Source of the DNA: Calditrichia bacterium
GTDB taxonomy: Bacteria; Calditrichota; Calditrichia; RBG-13-44-9; J075
DNA length: 43,616 nucleotides
Assembly: GCA_028284905.1 (NCBI GenBank)
Contig: JANQQU010000006.1
Coordinates: 1 to 43,616 of the forward strand
Direction: 5' to 3'
This document shows, piece after piece, positions 25,428-32,677 of the stretch. Within the stretch, counting starts at the first letter, position 1; each line of letters opens with the position of its first letter. The notes beneath the pieces were generated by a model, which made no database searches, was not told where the DNA came from, and saw only the letters and a program-made list of their open reading frames with translations. Position numbers and translations under genes: made by a program.

Positions 25428-26006
25428 CTATTCGGCTTTCAAACGAAGCGGCTCGATGCGCACGCTTGTTCCTTTTAGTAAAAATCCAAACTGGCGAATT
25501 TCAGAAAAATCCTTATCCAATTCACTTTCCATCGGTACGCCATTTACTTCGAAAGTAATTCGCTTGCTATTTGCCCAGACAATCAGGCGAAAAACATATT
25601 TCTCCCGGGTATCGCGAATTTCCACGGATTTCTCATCCAGCATTTCCAGATGAATGCCAAGGCTATCCTGCCTCACCGCCGCCAGTAAGATCCGTTCATT
25701 TACCAGCGAGTAACCGGCAGCATATTCGGGTAGTGCGCCGCTTGAATCTTCCCCAAACCAGTAAAATACTTCATTATCTTCCGGAGAGCCTCCCAGCCAG
25801 AAGTCCGCATCAATCAACAAGCGCCGTTGAAAATCTGCGGTTTGAAAACGCTGCCAGGCGCCGCCGATATTCGCGGCCGTTTCCAGGTGAATGTCGTCGG
25901 TATCATCCGTCGTCATCTTTCTCAGATTTATCTCGTTCCAGTCCTGTCCCCATAAAACCGTTGAAAAAAGAAGCAGGATAAAGCAACACAATGTTTTGAA
26001 TGTCAT
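25428..26006 (-). CDS. Secreted protein of unknown function
   Basis: I do not recognise this 192-residue protein. It has a clear signal peptide (cleavage after about residue 21, STVLWGQ) and a mature part predicted to be mostly beta-strand. Conserved-looking stretches are FWLGGSPEDNEVFYWFGEDSSG, YVFRLIVWANSKRITFEVNGVPM and a C-terminal LLKGTSVRIEPLRLK. The layout resembles a single lectin-like or concanavalin-like sandwich domain (an ITFEVNG strand and a SVRIEPLRL end strand recall laminin-G/DUF1080 folds), but this is a guess from texture. It is a lone gene convergent with the amidohydrolase. Confidence 0.7.
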   Translation of the reverse strand: MTFKTLCCFILLLFSTVLWGQDWNEINLRKMTTDDTDDIHLETAANIGGAWQRFQTADFQRRLLIDADFWLGGSPEDNEVFYWFGEDSSGALPEYAAGYSLVNERILLAAVRQDSLGIHLEMLDEKSVEIRDTREKYVFRLIVWANSKRITFEVNGVPMESELDKDFSEIRQFGFLLKGTSVRIEPLRLKAE

Positions 26007-26092
26007 TTCAATTTCCAGTTAAGTAAGTGGAAAAAAAAATTTGATAAAAAAATGAACTAAAAAGATTAATAACACCGCCCAATCCGGCATTG

Positions 26093-26130
26093 TTGCCCAT
26101 TTGCAAATTTGCAAATCTACAAATGGGCAA
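26093..26130. repeat. TTGCCCATTTG inverted repeat element
   Basis: TTGCCCATTTG (26093-26103) pairs with the inverted copy ending at 26130, with extra AAATTTGCAAAT copies between. It is the fourth copy of this word family in the window, and lies in a 557-base gap. I see no gene between 26131 and 26410; this stretch is AT-rich with scattered stop codons. Confidence 0.8.
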
Positions 26131-26410
26131 AAAACCCGAAGAGATATAGGCTGTCCGGTTATCACCTATATATCTTTGTCTCATTACATATGAGATCACT
26201 TCAACAAAACCAACTACAAATGTTTAAAGCCGGCTGGCAATGCAGCTTCTCAAGTCTTCAAAATAATAGTTCCAAAAGCACAAGACAAATTATAGCTGTA
26301 ATATCTTTTCGGATTTTTCGTCAGCTGGTTTAAATTTATAGACACCGACTGTTTAAATTCCCGACATTTTTTCATATTTTTACTATCAATCCGGCAATAT
26401 CGTGCTTACA

Positions 26411-26439
26411 TTGCAACGTGGATAATTAGACTTCATAAT
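26411..26439 (+). promoter_or_regulatory. Candidate sigma70 promoter of the response regulator gene
   Basis: TTGCAA (26411-26416) and CATAAT (26434-26439) are 17 bases apart. The leader to the TTG start at 26564 would be about 118 nt. Confidence 0.5.
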
Positions 26440-26563
26440 TATTTCTAAAACAACAAATTAGCGATATAGTAATATTAATCTTGGTTTTCCGGAATATGCG
26501 AAGGGATTCACTCTATACTATTATCAGACAATGTGGGCAGATGATCTCCCGGGAGGTCGTTAA

Positions 26564-27919
26564 TTGAAACCACATATTATGATCGTGGATGACGAAGCGG
26601 ATGCGCGGGACCTGATGGATTCCCTCTTTCGCAAAAATGGCTATCGCACAACCACGGCTGCGAATGGCCATCGGGCGCTGACGGCGATTGAAAAGGATGT
26701 TCCGGATATTATGATTTCCGATATCTACATGCCCGGCATGGATGGTATGACGCTCCTGGAAAGAGTGACAGAAAATTATCCGGATATCGCCACAATTATG
26801 GTTACCGCCCATGGCACGGTGGAGATGGCCGTCCAGGCGATTAAAAAGGGCGCCAAGGATTATATCCTTAAACCCCTTCAGCTAGACGAAGTTGTTGCAA
26901 AAGTAGAAAACATATCCCGCCTGAAATCCCTGCTATTGGAAAATGCCGCACTTAAAGAAGCCCTTTCCAGCCAAAACCAAATTGACAATTTTATCGGAAA
27001 AAGCCATCAGATGCTGGCGATTTTCGAGTTGATCAAATCAATCGCCCCAATTAATACCACCACACTTATTCGCGGCGAAAACGGCACCGGCAAGGAACTA
27101 GTTGCCCGGGCGATTCATCAGATCTCCGACCGGCGGGAGGCGCCTTTTATTGCCGTAAACTGTACCGCCATCCCGGAAACCCTGATCGAGAGCGAACTTT
27201 TTGGACACGAGCCCGGCGCTTTTACTGGCGCCCAGAAACGAAAGATCGGCAAGTTTGAACGGGCCAATACCGGCACAATCTTTCTCGATGAAATTGGCGA
27301 CATTTCTCCGGCCATGCAATTGAAGCTACTTCGCGTTATTCAGGAGAAAGAATTTGAGCGGGTTGGCGGCACGGAAATCGTTAAAGTGAACGTGCGCATT
27401 ATTGCTGCTACCAATCGTGATCTGGAAGAAGCGATGGAGAAGGGCGACTTCCGTCCGGATCTCTATTACCGCCTCAATGTTATTCCGGTAGAAATGCCTG
27501 CTTTGCGGGACCGCCCGGACGATATCCCCCTGCTGGTTGAGCACTTTCTCCAGAAGTATAATCAGCAGCATGGGAAGCAAATCAAAGGGGTGGAAACGGA
27601 AACCATGCTGAAACTGCAGGGATTTGAATGGCCCGGCAACATTCGTCAATTGGAGAACTATATCGAGCGCGCGGTCATCCTCAGTAAATCGGAAATATTG
27701 ATGACGGAAAACTTTCCTTATCATATCGCCGACAGCCAACCGGGGGCACCGGGATTAAATGATGAACAATCATTAACGGAATTAGTCAACAATTACGAGA
27801 AGAACATACTTCTCAGAGCCCTGAAGCACAATAAAAACAACAAGCTGAAAACCGCTCAAAAGCTTGGTATACATCGCAGCACACTAATGTCCAAACTAAG
27901 CAAATATGGGATTTCCTAA
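26564..27919 (+). CDS. NtrC-family sigma54-dependent response regulator
   Basis: This 451-residue transcription activator has three domains. The receiver (1-120) carries the acidic pocket Asp9/Asp10, phosphoacceptor Asp53 (MISDIYMPG), Thr81 and Lys103. The AAA+ domain (about 140-375) has Walker A GENGTGKE, the sigma54-contact loop GAFTGA, and FLDEIGD. A Fis-type helix-turn-helix (AQKLGIHRSTLMSKLSKYGI) closes the C-terminus. After phosphorylation it should drive ATP-dependent open-complex formation by sigma54 polymerase. The start is TTG at 26564: it has GGGAGGT 7 bases upstream, and the next ATG (five codons in) would cut into the first receiver strand. No histidine kinase gene is adjacent, so it is an orphan regulator. 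Confidence 0.95.
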   Translation: MKPHIMIVDDEADARDLMDSLFRKNGYRTTTAANGHRALTAIEKDVPDIMISDIYMPGMDGMTLLERVTENYPDIATIMVTAHGTVEMAVQAIKKGAKDYILKPLQLDEVVAKVENISRLKSLLLENAALKEALSSQNQIDNFIGKSHQMLAIFELIKSIAPINTTTLIRGENGTGKELVARAIHQISDRREAPFIAVNCTAIPETLIESELFGHEPGAFTGAQKRKIGKFERANTGTIFLDEIGDISPAMQLKLLRVIQEKEFERVGGTEIVKVNVRIIAATNRDLEEAMEKGDFRPDLYYRLNVIPVEMPALRDRPDDIPLLVEHFLQKYNQQHGKQIKGVETETMLKLQGFEWPGNIRQLENYIERAVILSKSEILMTENFPYHIADSQPGAPGLNDEQSLTELVNNYEKNILLRALKHNKNNKLKTAQKLGIHRSTLMSKLSKYGIS

Positions 27920-27989
27920 GAAAATTACGCAGCAATTTTCCGGAAGCATTTTATCATTGACGGAAATATGATTTTTCGAAAAAAAATTC

Positions 27990-28018
27990 TTGCATTCAAT
28001 AATTAGCGATGATATATT
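27990..28018 (+). promoter_or_regulatory. Candidate sigma70 promoter of tRNA-Asp
   Basis: TTGCAT (27990-27995) and TATATT (28013-28018) are 17 bases apart, with the expected start near 28025, about 22 nt before the mature tRNA. Confidence 0.7.
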
Positions 28019-28046
28019 TAGCCCGCTTTTATAAAACAGCAACACT

Positions 28047-28121
28047 GGGATCGTAGTTCAGTTTGGTTAGAACGCCGGCCTGTCACGCCGGAGGTCGCGA
28101 GTTCGAGTCTCGTCGGTCCCG
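28047..28121 (+). tRNA. tRNA-Asp (GTC)
   Basis: The cloverleaf is complete. The acceptor stem GGGATCG pairs with CGGTCCC (one G-U pair), and the anticodon stem CCGGC/GCCGG encloses the loop CTGTCAC with anticodon GTC at 28082-28084. The T-arm shows GTTCGAG. The discriminator base is G at 28121. CCA is not encoded. A strong terminator follows within 10 bases, so it is transcribed alone. Confidence 0.97.
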
Positions 28122-28127
28122 CAAAAA

Positions 28128-28153
28128 GGGAAGCAAAATGCTTCCCTTTTTTT
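28128..28153 (+). terminator. Rho-independent terminator after tRNA-Asp
   Basis: GGGAAGCA (28128-28135) pairs perfectly with TGCTTCCC (28139-28146) around a 3-base loop, followed by seven T residues. Confidence 0.93.
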
Positions 28154-28235
28154 ATTTCCCCACACTCGGAAATTTTTCCCCTGCCTGAACACTGCTTTTC
28201 CATTACCAGCGCATCGCTCAACCGGCAATAATCCC

Positions 28236-28263
28236 TTGCATATTATTATTTGTACCGTATCTT
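28236..28263 (+). promoter_or_regulatory. Candidate sigma70 promoter of the phospho-signalling cluster
   Basis: TTGCAT (28236-28241) and TATCTT (28258-28263) are 16 bases apart. The leader to the first phosphatase ATG would be about 225 nt. I see no other clear promoter between the tRNA terminator and 28495, so this may drive the whole co-directional cluster. Confidence 0.5.
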
Positions 28264-28494
28264 ACCAATATCTTCGTTAGTTATTCATCCTAAGCATAAA
28301 TTTACGATGAACTTACCCGAAAAACATTTTCAAGCAGGCAGCGGTTGGCGCTTGCGACAGTTATAACTATTTGAAGGTTTCTAACTACCGCTTCTGCCGC
28401 CGGAATGATCGATTTTTTCGCAAGTGCGACAGACGCATGATGAATGCCCGTTTTCAGCAAAGTAGCACCGAGAAGAATATTGGATGGAGAGAAA

Positions 28495-29703
28495 ATGGAC
28501 CAGCAGAATCTGAGAGGCGAATGGGGAAAGGCAATTACGATTGGTGGCCGGGAAGAACAACAGGATAGTGTAGAAATACTCTCTTCGAATCAATCCACCC
28601 TGCTAATTGTTGCAGATGGTATGGGCGGTCACCAGGGTGGCAGAAAAGCGTCTTCCCTGCTAACCGAAACCGCTGCGGAGATTTTCCGCAACACCGCTCG
28701 TATCGATGATAGCGAACATTTTTTTAATGCCATTATTCAAACAGCTTACCAGCGCATTCGGGAATATGCCAGTCAAACCGGCAGCAATCCTCACGCGACC
28801 GTCGTTATGCTTCTGCTGCAAAACCAGCAGGCATTTTGGGCACATATAGGGGATAGCCGCCTGATTCGTTTTAAACGCGGTCAATTTCATGAACGTACCC
28901 GCGATCATTCGGTGGTCGAGCTGCTGGTGCATGACGGAGAAATTGACGAATCGGAAATGGCTGATCATCCGGACCAAAATAAACTACTGCGTAGTATCGG
29001 GGGCGAAGCCACTCCGAAAGCATCATTCGGCAAAGCAGCGCTGGAAGCCGGTGATGCCTTTTTACTTTGCTCTGATGGGCTTTGGGAAACTGTCAATAAT
29101 CAGGAAATGGCCCGGCATATTTACAACAAATCCCCCCAGGAGGCAGCCGATTTTCTCGTCGGTACTGCCCAGGATCGCGGTGGAAAAACCGGCGATAATG
29201 TATCTTGTGCGCTTTGGAAAAGCAGCGCGGCGTATCAAGCAGCTGCAGTGGCGCCGGCCGAAAACACCAATCAGCGTACACCAACCGGCGAACGCCGGGA
29301 ACAATTGGATGTCGATCGTTACGAGAAATCTCCCGGTAACCCCTGGAAACCAATAGCACTCTTACTTTTTGGGATTATTATTGGCTTTATCATTGTCTAC
29401 TACGGGTCAAATATAAAACAGACGTTCAATAGCATTTTTGCCCCGGCACCAACAGATTCCAGCGTTGTTGTTAGCGATAGCAGTCAGCAGTCAAACCCGG
29501 CCAGCCCGGCTCTCGGCGATAGCACTTCCCGGGACAGTACATTACAGCAGCCCGGTGCGCCCATGGATAGCAGTCTTCAACAGGAGAACAGTCAGCCGGA
29601 CGTTCAATCGCCGGGAACTGCCCCGTCGCAGCCGAAGAAAATCCCCGGTGGCGATCCCGGACCAACCGGAAACGACATTGAAAGAAAAGGGAACGAAGAG
29701 TAA
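28495..29703 (+). CDS. PP2C-type Ser/Thr phosphatase with membrane anchor (first of two)
   Basis: This 402-residue protein has a cytoplasmic PP2C (PPM) domain at about 10-245. Its metal-binding motifs are intact: EEQQDSV, VADGMGGHQGG, HIGDSRL, LLCSDGLWE and GDNVSCALW. A linker leads to one membrane helix (about 285-302, IALLLFGIIIGFIIVYY), then a periplasmic tail rich in Asp, Ser, Gln and Pro (DSSQQS, DSTSRDST, DSSLQQ). It should remove phosphate from targets of the two kinases encoded downstream. The frame opens at 28444, but the ATG at 28495 has GGAGA at the right distance and starts just before the domain. It is the first gene of an 11-gene co-directional cluster; a second anchored PP2C with a similar tail closes it. 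Confidence 0.93.
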   Translation: MDQQNLRGEWGKAITIGGREEQQDSVEILSSNQSTLLIVADGMGGHQGGRKASSLLTETAAEIFRNTARIDDSEHFFNAIIQTAYQRIREYASQTGSNPHATVVMLLLQNQQAFWAHIGDSRLIRFKRGQFHERTRDHSVVELLVHDGEIDESEMADHPDQNKLLRSIGGEATPKASFGKAALEAGDAFLLCSDGLWETVNNQEMARHIYNKSPQEAADFLVGTAQDRGGKTGDNVSCALWKSSAAYQAAAVAPAENTNQRTPTGERREQLDVDRYEKSPGNPWKPIALLLFGIIIGFIIVYYGSNIKQTFNSIFAPAPTDSSVVVSDSSQQSNPASPALGDSTSRDSTLQQPGAPMDSSLQQENSQPDVQSPGTAPSQPKKIPGGDPGPTGNDIERKGNEE

Positions 29704-29819
29704 ATTTTATTTATAAGCTGTGAATTTTAGAGGTAGTTGCGGAGGGGGAAATCAATAAGACCAAATACGGTTTGAGCCGTTTGTATTCTTTTGGTTTTGT
29801 CACAATTTTGGAGCGAAAT

Positions 29820-31559
29820 ATGGTACAATCAAAACTGTCATCTTTTTCAGCAATTATTCTGCTACTGCTTTGCACTACGCTTTCCCCATTGTTCGGGATT
29901 GATTCCGAGACGCGCCAGCGGATGGAAAAAAGCACCGTTCGCATGGAAGCAAAAGTGCGTTTTACCGGGGATGTCGTCGTCGGGCAACAATTGCTACTGC
30001 CCCAACAGGCAACGCTGCAACTGCCCAACCCGCATGGTTCCGGATTTGTTATTTCCGAACGTCACGTGGTTACCAACAGCCATGTCGCTTTCGAAAAAGA
30101 ATTTTTCGCCCAGCAGCTCGCCAGGGAATTTGCCACGGCAGCCGGTGTAACGGAACAAAGCCAGTTCCAGCTTATCTACAATGCCTTTCTCAGTAAGATC
30201 GACAGCCGTATCGAATATTTTATCGTATTGGACTCCGATAGCAAGATCGCCGGGCAGGTCGTCTGGCGGAATCACCCCATGGACATTGCCATTGTCGAGG
30301 CCGCCGAGCCGCTGGGTCGTCCCATTGTCACTTTTGCCCCCTCCAATGTTGTCGAAGAGCTTCAGGACGTCTATGTGCTTGGTTTTCCCGGATCAGCGGA
30401 CTATGTCGGATCAACGGAAAGTCCTTACATCGTCAATCGCACCCGTGGTGTTTTAAGTAAACGCTTCCGGGACGATCAGAATCAGCGGGATTTGTATGCA
30501 ACCGATGCGGCAATTAACCCGGGCAACTCCGGTGGACCGCTCTTTACCGCCTGCGGCGAAGTAATGGGCGTAAACGTGGAGAAGGCCGCCGCTTTGGATG
30601 CGGAAGGTGCCGGATTCGCGATTCAGGTTGACAATATTTTCCCCGCGCTGGAAGAACTCGGCATCGATTATGGCACCTCATCCTTTCAATGCATCCCTGG
30701 GGATGCGACCGCTTCCATGCGAAACTGGCTGATTGGCGGTGGTTTGCTATTGACAGCATTTCTCGTCATCGGATTTCTCTGGTTGAAACGCTCCGGCGGT
30801 AATCGCATCAGCGAGCGGGATTTAAGCATGCTCATCAATCAAAAGCTGCAAAGCATTGGTGGCAAATCCCGTCGCCGGAAGTCCGCCCGGGTAGATGCCG
30901 AGGAAGTTGTCGGCAGCGGCACGCAGAACCTTGAAGCAGTGCTCTACTCTGAAAGTGGCAATGCACCACCGATTTACCTTACCGGAAATACCATCATTAA
31001 ACTGGGCGCCGGCGCCAGCTGTGATGTGGTCATCGATAACTCTTACATCTCCGGGGAGCATGCATCGCTGCAATCAGTCGGTGGTAAGGTGATTGTTACT
31101 GATCTGAACTCAACCAACGGCACATACATCAATGGCCGCAAGCTTACCGCCGGCAGTGCCACTGAATTACGCTCGAGTGAGCGCCTGATATTTGGCACGG
31201 AAAAAGTGGTTTATCGACTGGGCGATCCGAATACTTCCCCATCGGCTGCAGTTTCCGATCGTTTTATTACACTCGCTGCCAGAACCAATGGCATTCCTGA
31301 CATTAAAGTCGGTTCGCACCGGCTGGTGATCGGTCGCGAGGAAGGTCAGGTAATTATCGACAAGACTTATATCTCCGGGCGTCATGCCGCGGTATGGGTT
31401 GAAGGTGGTAAGCTGATGCTGCAGGATCTCAATTCCTATAACGGCACTTTTTTGAACAACAGCAATCATCAGTTGAAAGCGCATCAAACTGTTGCGGTGA
31501 AAAATGGCGACTGGATCATTCTCGGATCGAAAGACGTAGTTTATGAAGTTAAATATTAG
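29820..31559 (+). CDS. Periplasmic trypsin-like protease fused to two cytoplasmic FHA domains
   Basis: This is a 579-residue protein. After a signal peptide (about 1-24), a trypsin-like/HtrA-type protease domain spans about 30-285 with the full triad: His88 (VVTNSHVAF), Asp155 (MDIAIVE) and Ser237 (NPGNSGGPL). A membrane helix at about 303-322 (GGGLLLTAFLVIGFLWL) leads to a basic linker. Two FHA domains follow: about 385-450 (SYISGEHASL, DLNSTNGTYING) and about 495-560 (GREEGQVIIDKTYISGRHA, DLNSYNGTFLNN). FHA domains bind phosphothreonine, so the protease may be controlled across the membrane by the cluster's kinases. No PDZ domain is visible, unlike DegP. The ATG at 29820 follows GGAG; the in-frame TTG at 29772 is unlikely because it would spoil the signal peptide. 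Confidence 0.92.
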   Translation: MVQSKLSSFSAIILLLLCTTLSPLFGIDSETRQRMEKSTVRMEAKVRFTGDVVVGQQLLLPQQATLQLPNPHGSGFVISERHVVTNSHVAFEKEFFAQQLAREFATAAGVTEQSQFQLIYNAFLSKIDSRIEYFIVLDSDSKIAGQVVWRNHPMDIAIVEAAEPLGRPIVTFAPSNVVEELQDVYVLGFPGSADYVGSTESPYIVNRTRGVLSKRFRDDQNQRDLYATDAAINPGNSGGPLFTACGEVMGVNVEKAAALDAEGAGFAIQVDNIFPALEELGIDYGTSSFQCIPGDATASMRNWLIGGGLLLTAFLVIGFLWLKRSGGNRISERDLSMLINQKLQSIGGKSRRRKSARVDAEEVVGSGTQNLEAVLYSESGNAPPIYLTGNTIIKLGAGASCDVVIDNSYISGEHASLQSVGGKVIVTDLNSTNGTYINGRKLTAGSATELRSSERLIFGTEKVVYRLGDPNTSPSAAVSDRFITLAARTNGIPDIKVGSHRLVIGREEGQVIIDKTYISGRHAAVWVEGGKLMLQDLNSYNGTFLNNSNHQLKAHQTVAVKNGDWIILGSKDVVYEVKY

Positions 31560-31739
31560 GAGATAGGCGGTAGGCTATAGGCTGAAGGCCTAAGGTACTG
31601 ATTTTGAACAGCCTGATAGCCTATAGCCTTTTGTCTGAGCTATGAAGTTAAATATTAGGAGATAGGCGGTAGGCATTAGGCTGAAGGCCTAAGGTACTGA
31701 TTTTGAACAGCCTGATAGCCTATGGCCTTTTGTCTAAGC
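31542..31739. repeat. 2 x 99-bp tandem duplication including the end of the protease-FHA gene
   Basis: Unit 1 (31542-31640) and unit 2 (31641-31739) are nearly identical, differing at only a few bases. Each begins with the last codons and stop of the protease-FHA gene and continues with AGGCCTAAGG-type palindromic words related to the element at 8755-8793. The second unit thus carries a copy of the last few codons and stop without a gene. More words of the same family occur at about 31770-31840. Confidence 0.92.
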
Positions 31740-31848
31740 AATGTAGCACAATAAAAACAAGCAACAGGCTAACGGCCAGCGGCGACACGCTTTTTCTTTA
31801 ACCTAATAGTCCCGGGCCTAACGCCTTCAGCCGAACTAAGGATGCATC

Positions 31849-32625
31849 ATGAAACGCAAAAATCGCGAGATTAATATTTTCAGCATTTCCGCGCTGGATT
31901 TATTCGCTTCCGGGATGGGCGCCTTTGTCCTGATCGCGGTGATTGCCATGCCTTATTACCTGAAAACCGATCGCTCCATGGCAGCTGAGATTGCGGAATT
32001 GCGACAGCAGATCGAACAACTCAGCCAGCAGTTGCAGGCCAGCAACGACCGGGTAGCGCAGCTGGAACAGCAAAATCAGGATCTACAGGCAGAAAACCAG
32101 CAAATGCAGGCGGAAAATCAAAACCTGCAGGCAGAGAATCAACAACTACAAGCCCAGCTGGCGCAATCACAGGATCAAAGTCAGAGTGTCCAGGCAATGC
32201 AGGTACAAAATCAACAGTTGCAGGAACGCCTGAAAAGCTGCGAAGAGCAATTGGAAGTCACCTTCCTGGCCATCGTCATTAAATGGATAAAGGATGTCGA
32301 TGTGGACTTGCATGTTGTTGATCCCCGCGGCAACGAATTTTACTTTGAGAAGAAAACCCACACCGGCAGCGCGGCAATTCTTTCGATTGACGCCGTCAAA
32401 GGTCCGGGCATAGAAATCTGGGAATATTCCAATGCGATTCCGGGCGTTTACAAAGTGATGTATAATCTCTATAAAGGTGAAGTTGCTCCCACCGTAAAGG
32501 GCTCCTTATACTATCGCGGCGGCAGCAAACAATTTCCGGAGCATACATTACGCTACGTCGGACGCAAGGTGCAGGTCGCAACTATTCGCGTCACCGATGA
32601 CGGGCAAGTTAATATCAGTTTTTAA
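31849..32625 (+). CDS. Single-TM coiled-coil protein with Asp-bearing helix (motor-partner-like) and DUF2135-like domain
   Basis: This is a 258-residue protein. A short basic N-terminus is followed by one membrane helix (about 12-34, FSISALDLFASGMGAFVLIA) with Asp17 near its cytoplasmic start and Pro35 at its end. Residues about 45-136 form a Gln/Asn-rich coiled coil with the 7-residue repeat LQAENQQ. The C-terminal periplasmic domain (about 138-258) begins VIKWIKDVDVDLHVVDPRGNEFYF, which resembles the DUF2135 type of calcium-like acidic strand. An Asp in a lone N-terminal helix is the hallmark of ExbD, TolR, MotB and ZorB, partners of ExbB/MotA channels, and one such channel is encoded in this cluster at 38549-39313. 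The pairing is inference; sequence identity to ExbD is not evident. A start at 31849 is supported by AAGGA. Confidence 0.8.
   Translation: MKRKNREINIFSISALDLFASGMGAFVLIAVIAMPYYLKTDRSMAAEIAELRQQIEQLSQQLQASNDRVAQLEQQNQDLQAENQQMQAENQNLQAENQQLQAQLAQSQDQSQSVQAMQVQNQQLQERLKSCEEQLEVTFLAIVIKWIKDVDVDLHVVDPRGNEFYFEKKTHTGSAAILSIDAVKGPGIEIWEYSNAIPGVYKVMYNLYKGEVAPTVKGSLYYRGGSKQFPEHTLRYVGRKVQVATIRVTDDGQVNISF
32083..32157 (+). repeat. 21-bp in-gene repeat encoding LQAENQQ heptads
   Basis: About three and a half copies of a 21-base unit encode the coiled-coil heptad (L/M)QAENQ(Q/N). Unit number could vary by slippage and would change the coil length in steps of one heptad. Confidence 0.7.
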
Positions 32626-32677
32626 TGAATCATTTTCGCATTTAGCATAAGAGAAAACAAGGGCAGGGCAAATCACG

